A stretch of DNA of 42,528 nt from Thermoplasmata archaeon (GTDB lineage Archaea; Thermoplasmatota; Thermoplasmata; Lutacidiplasmatales; UBA184). Below are positions 31,569 through 42,528 of this stretch, one piece after another (position 1 is the stretch's first letter; every line of letters begins with the position of its first letter). The notes beneath the pieces are model-generated. The model was not told the DNA's origin, searched no databases, and saw only the letters and a list, made by a program, of their open reading frames with translations. The DNA is taken from contig JAKASE010000019.1 of the NCBI GenBank assembly GCA_021819135.1, positions 1-42,528 on the forward strand, read 5' to 3'. A program made the translations under genes and the position numbers.

Positions 31569-32673
31569 GGAGGACTCCGACCAGCCGAAGATCCGGGCGG
31601 ACGCCCTCGCCCCGACCCTCGACCTCGCCCAGCAGATCTACGCGCAGCTCGCGAACGGCGAGATCCCCCGGATGCGTCTCCCGCTCCGGACGAAGCAGAA
31701 CATCACGTTCCAGCCGCGCGAGGGGGTCTGGAAGCTCGGTCGGGCGCTCGGCACGCGCAGCGCCCGGAAGCTCGACGGGGCGCTCATGCTGCTGCGGACG
31801 TTCTACCTGGTCGACTTCATCAACGAGATGAGCCGCGATCAGAAGACGTCGACCCTGCGCGAGCTCTACTACATCAGCGAGGGGTGGGAGGAGGGGAAGT
31901 TCCACAGCGAGGACGAGTCGAACCTCCTCATCGAGGACCTCGAGGTGATGTGCGAGCGGCTCCGCGAGGAGTTCCGCGTCCACCCCGAGGAGAACGGCGC
32001 CTCGGTCATCGGCGACCTCACGATCAAGGAACGCAACCGCAAGGGGATCGTGAAGAAGATCAACTGCCGGGACGACGTCGGCGACGGCGGCTACTCGCTG
32101 CCGTTCAACGTCGAGAAGGAGAAGATCGAGTTCGTCAGCTCGAACGCGAAGTTCGTCATCGCGATCGAGTGCGGCGGCATGTTCGACCGCCTCGCGGAGA
32201 ACGGCTTCGACGAGGACCAGAACGCCGTCCTCGTGCACCTGAAGGGCCAGCCGGCCCGGTCGACCCGCCGCTTCCTGAAGCGGATGACCGAGGAGCTGAA
32301 GCTGCCGGTCGTCGTCTTCACCGACGGGGACCCCTGGTCGTTCCGCATCTTCGCGAGCGTCGCGTTCGGGGCGATCAAGACCGCCCACCTCTCGCACTAC
32401 CTCGCGACCCCTTCCGCGGAGTTCCTCGGCGTGACGGCGTCCGACATCGAGAACTACGAGCTTCCCTCGGACTCGCTCACCGACCAGGACATCCGGGCCC
32501 TCCAGGCCGAGCTCACCGACCCGCGGTTCGCCACCGCGGAGTGGCGGGCCGAGATCGAGCTGATGCTCAAGAACGGCAAGAAGGCCGAGCAGCAGTCCCT
32601 CGCAAAGTACGGCCTCAACTACGTGACCGACCGCTACCTACCGGACAAGCTCCGGGAGATGGGCGTCCTCTAG
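31528..32673 (+). CDS. top6A: DNA topoisomerase VI subunit A
   Basis: This Spo11-type DNA-cutting subunit has 381 residues. The catalytic tyrosine is in LRELYYISEGW (Y114 or Y115), which attaches to the DNA 5' end. The Toprim metal site is AIECGGMFD (E214) and FTDGDPW (D266, D268). Length and order are normal. The ATG at 31528 lies inside the end of top6B; the N-terminal 20 residues are charged and disordered. The gene ends convergent to katG, with 64 nt between. Confidence 0.96.
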   Translation: MPPKRARTPPKTSEEDSDQPKIRADALAPTLDLAQQIYAQLANGEIPRMRLPLRTKQNITFQPREGVWKLGRALGTRSARKLDGALMLLRTFYLVDFINEMSRDQKTSTLRELYYISEGWEEGKFHSEDESNLLIEDLEVMCERLREEFRVHPEENGASVIGDLTIKERNRKGIVKKINCRDDVGDGGYSLPFNVEKEKIEFVSSNAKFVIAIECGGMFDRLAENGFDEDQNAVLVHLKGQPARSTRRFLKRMTEELKLPVVVFTDGDPWSFRIFASVAFGAIKTAHLSHYLATPSAEFLGVTASDIENYELPSDSLTDQDIRALQAELTDPRFATAEWRAEIELMLKNGKKAEQQSLAKYGLNYVTDRYLPDKLREMGVL

Positions 32674-32737
32674 GGGAGCGGCCTTCGCCCGACCGGCGGG
32701 GCCGGCCGGTGCCGGGGCACGGCGGGAGCGGGGAGGC

Positions 32738-37069
<4,332 letters not shown>

Positions 37070-37073
<4 letters not shown>

Positions 37074-38203
37074 GCGCGGCCTCCGGTGGCGGCGACGACC
37101 GCCTGCGCCGACTCCTTGAGGCTCGGGACCGAGGTGATCCCCGCCGCCCGAAGGATCGCGATCCCCTCGGTCTCGTGGTTGCCGCGGATCCGCGCGACGA
37201 GCGGGAACCGCTCGTGGGGCGGTACCTGGCCCATCGCCTCGACGAGCCCCCGCGCGACCGTGTCGCACTTCGTGACCCCGCCGAAGATGTTGAGGAAGAC
37301 CGCCTTCGGCTTGGCCTGGGCCATCAGGAGGAACGCCTCGGCGACCTTGGCCGGGTCGTCCGTCCCGCCGAGGTCGAGGAAGACCCCGGGGTTGCCCCCG
37401 AACTCCTTCAGGACGTCGAGCGTCGCCATCGTGAGGCCGGCGCCGTTCGCGATCACCCCGATGTTCCCGTCGAGCTGCACGAAGGCGATCTGCTTCTCCC
37501 GGGCGATCTCCTCGAGCGGCGTCCGGTCGTCCCGGATCTCCGCGTACTCGGGATGGCGGAACGAGGCGTCGTCCTCGATGATCACCTTCGCGTCCAGCGC
37601 GACCAGGCGGTCCCCGACGACCGCGAGGGGATTGATCTCGACGAGCTCGGCATCCTCGAGCGCGAACACCTTCCACAGCGCGTCCAACAAACGATCGAGG
37701 CTCTTCGCCGCGTTCCCGGTGATCCCGAGGACCTTCGCGGCCCGGCGCTTCTCGTAGCCGGTGAGGCCGGCGAACGGGTCGATGAGCTGCCGGTCGATCT
37801 CCCGGTCGTCGACGGACTCGATCTCCACCCCGCCCCGGGCGCTCGCGATCAGGATCGGGTCCCGGGCGGCGCGGTCCAGCGTGAACGACACGTAGAGCTC
37901 TCGGGCGATCGGGAGCTTCTCCTCGAGCAGGATCTCCCGCACCTTCTCGCCCTTGAACTCGAGGCCCAGGATCGACGAGGCGGCGGTGCGCACCTCCTCC
38001 GGAGTGCTCGCAAACTTGACGGCCCCTCCCTTCCCCCGGCCGCCCGCGAGCACCTGTGCCTTGATGACGCAGGGCAGCGGCACCTTCCCGGAGCCGACGA
38101 GACCCGCGGCCTCGTCCGCCGAGCGGGCGACGGCCCCCCGCGGGAGAGGTACATCGTACTTCCGGAACAGCTGTTTGCCCCGCCACTCGGCGAGCTTTAC
38201 CAT
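37070..38203 (-). CDS. sucC: Succinyl-CoA synthetase (ADP/GDP-forming) beta subunit
   Basis: This 377-residue ATP-grasp subunit binds the nucleotide. It starts [23 protein letters not shown], the family N-terminus, then [21 protein letters not shown], and ends with [32 protein letters not shown] and [12 protein letters not shown]. The ATG at 38203 is chosen over a frame open to 38458, because the upstream part has no family match and a CTTAAG box (about 38240) lies 39 nt before the start. Operon: sucC, sucD, small zinc protein. Confidence 0.96.
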
Positions 38204-38239
38204 CGATAGAACACCCCGCCGCGCGAAAGGGGTCGCTCT

Positions 38240-38245
38240 CTTAAG
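38240..38245 (-). promoter_or_regulatory. TATA-like box for the sucCD operon
   Basis: CTTAAG is centred about 39 nt before the sucC start, giving a leader of around 10 nt. Confidence 0.4.
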
Positions 38246-38363
38246 GGCGACGGAGGCCGGGCGGTTCCCTGCGCGCGGGGCGGTCCTCGCCCCCCTCGCG
38301 AGAGGGTCCGGCGCGGGGAGAGCGGATCCTCGGAGCCCGGCCCAGAAGAGGAGGCTCCGGAGA

Positions 38364-39662
38364 TCAGTGGGACCGCCGACGGAGCCGTCGCGGCGGGCGA
38401 TGGCGCGGGCCGGAGTCCGCCGCGGTGTGCGTAAGGTTCGCGAGGTCCTGACCGACATCGTCGAGGAGCTTCCCGGCGAACTCCGCCTTGGGCCCCCGGA
38501 TCCAGTGGCGAGGCCCGGAAGGCGGAAGCACGAGGGCGGTCGTCTCGGGGCTACCCATCGTCGCGACGTCGTTGGCGACCACCCAGTCCGCCCCGGTCTC
38601 CTGCGCCAGGGTGCGCGCCTCGGCCTCGAGGACCGACGCGCTCGCGTCAGCCTCGAGCTTGAAGGCGACGAGCCGCGCCGGGTGCGGAGCGAGCCGCCGG
38701 AGCTCCGGCAAGACCTTCGGCGCGCGCCGCAGGGTGAGGGTCAGGGTGTCGTGCTGCTCCGATGGGATCTTTCCCGGTCGCCGCTCGACCGTGTAGTCGG
38801 AGAGGGCCGCGGGTACGATCACGGCCGCCGCCCGGGCCAGGACGGACCGCCGTCGACGCGCGAGGGCGAGGAGGTCGGAGACGCCCCGCCAGTGCTCGGT
38901 CGCGATCCATCCGGGCACCGGGACCTGAAGGGCGCCGGCCCAGAGCGCGACGTCCGCCCCGCGGTAATGGGCCTGGGTCGCGATCGCGACCGCCGAGAGG
39001 CCCGAGCTCTCGTTGGAGACCGAGCGGACCGCGTCGATCGCCTCCCGCGACGCCCCGCCGATCACGACCACGCGGCGGCCCGCCCAGGGACCGCCCGCCA
39101 GGCGATGGAGCACGGCCGCGGCGACCTCCTCCGGGGTCGCGATCTTGTCCTCGCCCTCGACCTCCGCCCCGACGACGATGCCGATCCCCCAGGAACGGAG
39201 CTTCTCCAGGTTCTCGCGGACCGCGGGGTTCACCCCCATCAGGGAGTGCATGGCCGGAGCGACCAGGATCGGGACCTTCCCTCCGAGGGCGACCGAGGCG
39301 CAGGAGGTGACGGGAGTATCGTCGATGCCGTGGGCGATCTTCGAGATCGTGTTCGCGGTCGCCGGGGCCACGAGGTACAGGTCGGCCCGACCTTCGCCCG
39401 GGCCGAGGAGGGTGACGTGCTCGACGTTCCCGGTCAGCTGCGTGACGGGAGGATGGCCGGTGGCGAACTCCAGCGCCTCCGGGCTGATGATCCGCGCTCC
39501 CTCGGGGCTCGTCACGGCCCGTACGTCCGCCCCATGACGGATGAGCTCCCGCACGATCTTCGGGACCTCCACGGCGGCGATCGACCCCGAGACGCCGACG
39601 ACGATGCGCTTCCCCGCGAGGAGATGGGTCGTACGCCCTCGGATCACGTGACTGGGATGCAT
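38364..39662 (-). CDS. coaBC: Phosphopantothenoylcysteine decarboxylase / phosphopantothenate-cysteine ligase
   Basis: This 432-residue bifunctional enzyme of coenzyme A synthesis has two parts. The FMN-dependent CoaC part (about 18-185) has GVSGSIAAVEVPKIVREL, H82 in NVEHVTLL, ATANTISKIAHG and the PAMHSLM cap (136-142). The CTP-using CoaB part follows with VVVIGGASREAIDAVR and VAFKLEAD (lysine) near 340. A basic tail (RPPRRLRRRSH) ends it. The ATG at 39662 has GGGAGGA upstream; the longer frame to 39806 has no family match and crosses the promoter of the divergent HAD gene. Confidence 0.94.
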   Translation of the reverse strand: MHPSHVIRGRTTHLLAGKRIVVGVSGSIAAVEVPKIVRELIRHGADVRAVTSPEGARIISPEALEFATGHPPVTQLTGNVEHVTLLGPGEGRADLYLVAPATANTISKIAHGIDDTPVTSCASVALGGKVPILVAPAMHSLMGVNPAVRENLEKLRSWGIGIVVGAEVEGEDKIATPEEVAAAVLHRLAGGPWAGRRVVVIGGASREAIDAVRSVSNESSGLSAVAIATQAHYRGADVALWAGALQVPVPGWIATEHWRGVSDLLALARRRRSVLARAAAVIVPAALSDYTVERRPGKIPSEQHDTLTLTLRRAPKVLPELRRLAPHPARLVAFKLEADASASVLEAEARTLAQETGADWVVANDVATMGSPETTALVLPPSGPRHWIRGPKAEFAGKLLDDVGQDLANLTHTAADSGPRHRPPRRLRRRSH

Positions 39663-39731
39663 GGGCCCTCGGTCCTCCCGGTGGAGCCGCGGAACGGACT
39701 CCGCATATTTGAGGGGACAGCGCCCTGCGGT

Positions 39732-39738
39732 CTTATAG
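39732..39738 (+). promoter_or_regulatory. TATA box between coaBC and the HAD gene
   Basis: CTTATAG is centred 26 nt before the GTG at 39761, which argues for that start over the GTG at 39749. A second AT-rich box near 39701-39710 could serve coaBC on the other strand. Confidence 0.45.
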
Positions 39739-39760
39739 CGCCGTTCGGGTGACAGCCGCC

Positions 39761-40618
39761 GTGCCGCCCGTGCCCCTGGCCCGGCCAGGACCGGATCGAG
39801 AGCCACCCTCCGGGACCCGACTGACGGTCCTGCCGGCGTCGAGCCAGTTCGCCGAGATCTCCCGGCCGATCGTGCGCCAGACCGAGCCGGTCGCCCCTCG
39901 CCGCGTCGAGCGGGGCGTGGTGGCCTTCGACCTCGACGGTACCATCCTCGACGACCTCGACGCGATCAGCCGGGTCGCCGCGGACGTCCTGTTCCGCGCC
40001 TTCGGTACCGCCCCGGAGGAGGCGCGGATCCACTACCTCGCCACGACCGGCATGCCGTTCGAGGCCCAGCTGGCCCAGCTCTATCCCGGAACGCCGGTGG
40101 ATCAGAGGGCGAGCACGGCCCGGACGTTCCACCAGCGGAAGGTGCAGGAGGCCTACGCGCATGCCGAGCCGTTCCGGGAGATCCCGAAGGTCCTGAAGCG
40201 TCTCGCCGAGGACCGCTGGACGCTCGTCGTCACCACCGGCGCCGAGACCGAGATGGCCGACCTGCTCCTCGAGCGCGAGGGCCTCCGGTTCTGGTTCGAG
40301 TCGGTCCTTGGGAGCGGGGAGGGCACGAAGCGGGAGCATCTCGCCGAGTACCGGCGCCGTTTCCCCGAAGTGCCGATCTTCCTCGTCGGGGACTCCCGGT
40401 TCGACATGGAGGCCGCGCAGTCGGTAGAGGGGGTCGTACCCCTCGGGAGGGCGACCCGAGTACCGGGCTGGACGCTGACCCCGTCGGACCTCGAGCAGTG
40501 GGGCGCGAGGTGGGCCGACTACTCCCTCTCGGAACTTCCCGCGACGCTCGACCGGCTCGGAACCACCCGAGGGACCGATCGGCCCCGTTCCCGGACGACG
40601 ACGCGCCGGCGTTCGTGA
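39761..40618 (+). CDS. HAD-superfamily phosphatase (phosphoglycolate-phosphatase-like)
   Basis: This 285-residue phosphohydrolase has all four HAD motifs: DLDGT (57-61, nucleophile Asp), VVTTG (motif II), the lysine in GTKREHLAEY, and LVGDSRFDMEAA (acidic pair). A helical cap lies between motifs I and II, as in phosphoglycolate phosphatases. The first 50 residues are not family-like and may be poorly defined; start 39761 is chosen by the promoter. The basic C-terminal tail (RPRSRTTTRRRS) is odd. The stop is 1 nt before the convergent tRNA-His gene ends. The substrate is unknown. Confidence 0.85.
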   Translation: MPPVPLARPGPDREPPSGTRLTVLPASSQFAEISRPIVRQTEPVAPRRVERGVVAFDLDGTILDDLDAISRVAADVLFRAFGTAPEEARIHYLATTGMPFEAQLAQLYPGTPVDQRASTARTFHQRKVQEAYAHAEPFREIPKVLKRLAEDRWTLVVTTGAETEMADLLLEREGLRFWFESVLGSGEGTKREHLAEYRRRFPEVPIFLVGDSRFDMEAAQSVEGVVPLGRATRVPGWTLTPSDLEQWGARWADYSLSELPATLDRLGTTRGTDRPRSRTTTRRRS

Positions 40619-40619
40619 G

Positions 40620-40727
40620 GGCCGGGACCGAGAGTCTCAGGGCGCGGGGTCCGGCCCCGCTCCGCTTTGAACCCGGGTCGAGGGATCCACAGTCCCCCAG
40701 GATAGGCCAAGCTACCCCATCCCGGCC
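40620..40727 (-). tRNA. tRNA-His (GTG) with about 32-nt insertion (probable intron) in the T loop
   Basis: Read on the minus strand, the parts of a tRNA are present. The acceptor stem is 40720-40726 with 40621-40627 (7 bp, perfect). The extra G at 40727 faces C at 40620, the G-1/C73 pair that marks tRNA-His. The D arm is at 40717-40699 (GGGTAGCTTGGCC...). The anticodon stem is 40693-40697 with 40681-40685, loop CTGTGGA, anticodon GTG at 40688-40690. The T stem is 40672-40676 with 40628-40632 (one G-T). The T loop begins TTCAA, but about 32 extra nt (near 40634-40665) separate it from its last bases. Removing them gives TTCAAAT and a normal tRNA. CCA is not encoded. A TATA-like CTTTAGT lies 29 nt upstream. 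Confidence 0.85.
40634..40665 (-). other. Probable T-loop intron of tRNA-His (near position 59/60)
   Basis: This 32-nt insert can fold into a 6-bp hairpin (40655-40660 with 40644-40649, loop of 5). The exact splice point is open by one or two bases because adenines repeat at both ends. A perfect bulge-helix-bulge motif cannot be drawn by eye; relaxed forms with three of four central pairs can. Introns at positions 59/60 are known mainly from Thermoproteota, so this is unusual here. Confidence 0.6.
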
Positions 40728-40752
40728 ACGAGGGTCCGACGGAGCCTCTCGG

Positions 40753-40759
40753 ACTAAAG
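40753..40759 (-). promoter_or_regulatory. TATA-like box for tRNA-His
   Basis: CTTTAGT (minus strand) is centred 29 nt before the first base of the tRNA and overlaps the stop codon of the membrane gene upstream. It supports the tRNA being expressed. Confidence 0.45.
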
Positions 40760-41026
40760 GCTTTGGGGGGGCCGGGACGGGGGCCGGTACCCCGGGGGTC
40801 GGTCGCTTTCCGTCTCGAGTTCCCGAAGACGATGCCGCCGGTCCTCTCCCTCGGCGCGTCCCACGTAGATGAAGAACGCGCCGAGGCCGACGGCGATCCC
40901 GACCGCCAGCCATGCCCCGAAATAATAGAGGCCGGCCCCGGCGTAGTACAGGCCGTACCCCAGGGCCACCCCGAGGCCGATCGTGAGCGCCCCGCCGATG
41001 AGGAACGTCGTCTCGCGGAGTACCAT
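40754..41026 (-). CDS. Small two-TM membrane protein
   Basis: The 90-residue product has two glycine-rich TM helices (about 7-30 and 32-54) followed by a charged, proline-rich tail (GRAEGEDRRHRLRELETESDRPP). I do not recognise a family. The start is an ATG. There is no TATA box at the usual 28-30 nt; the DNA 40 nt upstream joins an insertion-sequence end at 41066, which may have replaced the promoter. The stop overlaps the tRNA-His promoter. Confidence 0.6.
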   Translation of the reverse strand: MVLRETTFLIGGALTIGLGVALGYGLYYAGAGLYYFGAWLAVGIAVGLGAFFIYVGRAEGEDRRHRLRELETESDRPPGYRPPSRPPQSL

Positions 41027-41065
41027 GGGACCACTCCGACGGCTCGCGCTACTCCTCGACGGCCC

Positions 41066-41087
41066 TTAGAGCCTATCCGGAAACCGG
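41066..41087 (+). repeat. IS5-family-like terminal inverted-repeat end
   Basis: TTA followed by GAGCCTATCCGGAAACCGG resembles the ends of IS5-family (IS427-type) elements, which begin near GAGCCTGTCCGGAAA and insert at short T/A targets. It lies downstream of the transposase fragment, beyond two small genes, in the orientation of a right end. The matching left end is not in the window, because the upstream part was replaced by tnpB DNA. This is identified from memory of family ends. Confidence 0.45.
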
Positions 41088-41118
41088 CTTGCGGTGACTC
41101 AGCACCGGCGGCATCGCT

Positions 41119-41454
41119 TCAGCGCCTCTTCCCCATGAACTGGAAGTAGGCGGCAATCCATTCCTTGCCGGGAACCTTGGCCGGGATTTCCAACTCGGTG
41201 AGGAGCACCGAGTAGCGCTTCCCTCGGCGATGGCACTGCGCCACCAGCTCCTCGCCGTTCTCATCCAGGTCGATGGCGATGACCTCAACCTCCTCTCCGA
41301 CCACCTCCGCCATGAAAGGGAACCGGACATTCTCCTCGATCATCGTGTAGAACCCTGTCGCTTGCTCGGCAGGACCGTAGGCGTCGACCGTCGCCTCTTC
41401 GATGAGCTTCTCGAGCTTCGGATCCGTCGGCCGATCCCTCCGCGGTATTCCCAT
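41119..41454 (-). CDS. Conserved hypothetical (often annotated calcium-binding protein), possible IS passenger
   Basis: The 111-residue product has KLEKLIEEATVDAYGPAEQATGFYTMIEENVRFPFMAEVVGEE, then VEVIAIDLDENGEELVAQCHRRGKRYSVLLTELEIP and KEWIAAYFQF. This layout is that of small proteins found in bacteria and often annotated calcium-binding, with little direct proof. The ATG at 41454 has GGAGGG directly upstream. It follows the zinc protein by 10 nt. Both sit between a transposase fragment and an IS end, so they may be passengers. Confidence 0.7.
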   Translation of the reverse strand: MGIPRRDRPTDPKLEKLIEEATVDAYGPAEQATGFYTMIEENVRFPFMAEVVGEEVEVIAIDLDENGEELVAQCHRRGKRYSVLLTELEIPAKVPGKEWIAAYFQFMGKRR

Positions 41455-41464
41455 CCCTCCGGTC

Positions 41465-41734
41465 CTATCCTTCGCCTCGGATCTGAGGATGCCCGCTCTT
41501 TTCCTGAGCGGCCATCTCCTTCTCAAAGCACGGCCCGCAGGCGAACACGGCGTGTCCTTCCTCCGGCTCGTTCAGAATCGACCACCCCGGATCCTCGAAC
41601 CGCGCCCCCACCCAGGGAGGCGGTCCCGGCAGCCTGAGGACTGTCTGCGCTCGGCAGTGGATGCACCGGACCGGGACCAAGGTTGTCGTCAATCCCTTCA
41701 GTTGGTGAGAACGCGCCCTCCCCTTCGTTCCCAT
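41465..41734 (-). CDS. Small zinc-ribbon protein, possible IS passenger
   Basis: The 89-residue product has two CxxC pairs, C24/C27 (VRCIHCRAQ) and C66/C69 (FACGPCFEK), the pattern of a zinc ribbon. Between them is a short domain (PPPWVGARFEDPGWSILNEPEEGH). The ATG at 41734 has GGTGAGGTGA upstream. It is the first gene of a two-gene operon with the conserved hypothetical gene after it. I do not recognise a named family. It starts 38 nt after the transposase fragment ends, with both on the minus strand. Confidence 0.65.
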   Translation of the reverse strand: MGTKGRARSHQLKGLTTTLVPVRCIHCRAQTVLRLPGPPPWVGARFEDPGWSILNEPEEGHAVFACGPCFEKEMAAQEKSGHPQIRGEG

Positions 41735-41771
41735 GTTCACCTCACCGGGAGCGAGGGATAGGGATATCGCC

Positions 41772-42305
41772 CTACCAGAGCTTCGCCGCCCGATACGCAA
41801 TGAACGCGCAGACGAACTCGGCGAGCGCCAGGTAGTTCTCGAGCTTCTTCTCCCATCGGATCAGCAGACGACGGAGCCGGTTCATCCATGAGATGGCACG
41901 TTCGACCACCCAGCGACGGGGTTTCCGCTTGCGGTTCCGTTCCATCTCGATCTTCTCCTCCCCTCGCGAGCGGATGTGCGCGACGAAGTCGTTCGCGGCG
42001 AGGGTCTCTCGTGTTTCGTCGTAGTCATATCCCTTGTCGAGGCACATATTCTGTCGAGTGCCTCGAGGCGGACGGACCGGGCGGCTCTCCAGTGTGGGTC
42101 CGAGCACCTTGTGATCGTTCCGATTGGCGGGGGCGACAGCGAGGCCGATGATGATGCCCTCTCCCTCGGTCTGGAGACTTCGCTTGGTCCCCTTCTTCGC
42201 GCGGTCTGTTGGATTGGGACCCGTGGCTTCCCCGCCGAGAGGGGCCTTGCTCATCGCCCCGTCGATCGATTGCCAGGTCCAGTGGACGCCGACCTCCTCG
42301 TCATA
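41772..42305 (-). pseudogene. IS5-family transposase, 5'-truncated
   Basis: The DDE catalytic part is intact: first Asp in SIDGAM, then the APLGGEATGPNPTDRAKKGTKRS block, second Asp in CLDKGYDY, and the glutamate in RRWVVERAISWMNRLRRLLIRWEKK. The N-terminal DNA-binding domain of about 80-100 residues is missing. The open frame runs on to 42503, but there it reads DNA that is tnpB in another frame, so the joined frame is not a real protein. The break lies at about 42306-42328. It is a remnant, probably cut by insertion of an IS200/IS605-type element. Confidence 0.75.
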
Positions 42306-42308
42306 GAA

Positions 42309-42322
42309 GAGAAGCCGTTCTC
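42309..42322 (-). repeat. Short hairpin at the tnpB / transposase junction
   Basis: GAGAACGGCTTCTC (minus strand) makes a perfect 5-bp stem with a 4-nt loop, 6 nt after the tnpB stop. IS200/IS605 right ends carry subterminal hairpins, so this may mark the right end of that element. Confidence 0.35.
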
Positions 42323-42328
42323 CTGTAC

Positions 42329-42528
42329 CTACGCGCTGGTGAGCGCTGGCAGGTTCCTGCTTCCCCGGGCGGCACCTGCCATCGCTGGCATGCATCTCCG
42401 CCCTCCCCAGGCGTTTAGGCTCTCGACCGAACTGGCCGCGAGCATCGCAAGGTTGCGACTGGCATTCAGGTCGCGGTCCACCACGAGCCCGCACGACCCG
42501 CATGAGTACGTCCGCTCCGATAGCGGCA
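42329..42528 (-). CDS. tnpB: TnpB (IS200/IS605-type RNA-guided nuclease), C-terminal fragment at window edge
   Basis: Only the last 66 codons are in the window. They read LSERTYSCGSCGLVVDRDLNASRNLAMLAAS: the second CxxC of the TnpB zinc ribbon, followed by the DRDxNAxxN RuvC-III motif with a catalytic Asp. The frame stops at TAG 42329-42331. The rest of the gene lies beyond 42528. TnpB cuts DNA guided by an RNA made from the element's right end, which overlaps the tnpB 3' end; such an RNA may be encoded here. It lies against the truncated transposase. Confidence 0.75.
   Translation of the reverse strand, partial: PLSERTYSCGSCGLVVDRDLNASRNLAMLAASSVESLNAWGGRRCMPAMAGAARGSRNLPALTSA

Noticed and set aside
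38204-38458. N-terminal extension of SucC
   Set aside because: It is not family-like and spans the TATA-like box. [13 protein letters not shown] is the normal N-terminus.
40620-40727. Reading the tRNA-His as an integration-site remnant
   Set aside because: An att remnant would usually keep only one half of the tRNA. Here both halves are present, paired and close together, with the His-specific G-1/C73 pair intact.
42306-42503. N-terminal 66 codons of the apparent transposase frame
   Set aside because: This DNA reads as the tnpB C-terminus in another frame with a zinc-ribbon CxxC and a RuvC motif, so the extension is an artefact of the junction.

Overview
The window is a gene-dense, GC-rich piece of an archaeal genome, most likely from the Thermoplasmatota (Thermoplasmata-like, soil or sediment type). 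The archaeal assignment rests on topoisomerase VI A and B, the small DNA primase subunit, a FEN1-type nuclease, a RIO1 kinase beside a Dim2-type KH protein, ribosomal protein eL41, geranylgeranyl reductase, and many TATA-like boxes placed 26-33 nt before start codons (leaderless transcription). The lineage assignment is inference from gene content.

Layout. 1-439 has no convincing gene; it holds a run of stem-loops (candidate structured RNA), a pair of TTCGAC direct repeats and the promoter of a ribbon-helix-helix regulator (440-940). That regulator is followed by a divergent, truncated FtsZ-family protein (979-1902) and a 55-residue membrane protein. 2241-6816 holds a PAC2 protein, fen1, ftcD, a riboflavin-pathway reductase and a four-TM protein. 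6920-10490 has a FAH-family hydrolase overlapping tail to tail with the operon rio1 - KH protein - priS. 10657-13918 carries a zinc metallopeptidase, a short NfeD protein, a stomatin/SPFH protein and an enoyl-CoA hydratase/isomerase. Two tandem GNAT acetyltransferases follow (13992-15316, minus).

15474-25964 is an 11-gene complex I operon, nuoABCDHIJKLMN, without the NADH module (no nuoEFG) and without fpoF. Its NuoI carries four [4Fe-4S] motifs instead of two. The cluster runs directly into geranylgeranyl reductase and a polyprenyl diphosphate synthase, tying it to membrane quinone/lipid supply. Then come a second copy of the four-TM protein, a nitrilase-family amidohydrolase and top6B-top6A.

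The minus strand next holds katG (probably transferred from bacteria) and a hypothetical protein. eL41 lies on the plus strand and is divergent from that hypothetical gene. Then come the operon sucC-sucD-small zinc protein and coaBC, with a divergent HAD phosphatase. Between the HAD gene and a small membrane protein lies a tRNA-His(GTG) gene on the minus strand; its T-loop is interrupted by about 32 nt, best explained as a non-canonical intron.

41066-42528 is a mobile region: an IS5-like terminal motif, two small genes that look like passengers, a 5'-truncated IS5-family transposase, and the 3' end of a tnpB gene running off the window.

Most intergenic gaps are short. The longer ones are described below.
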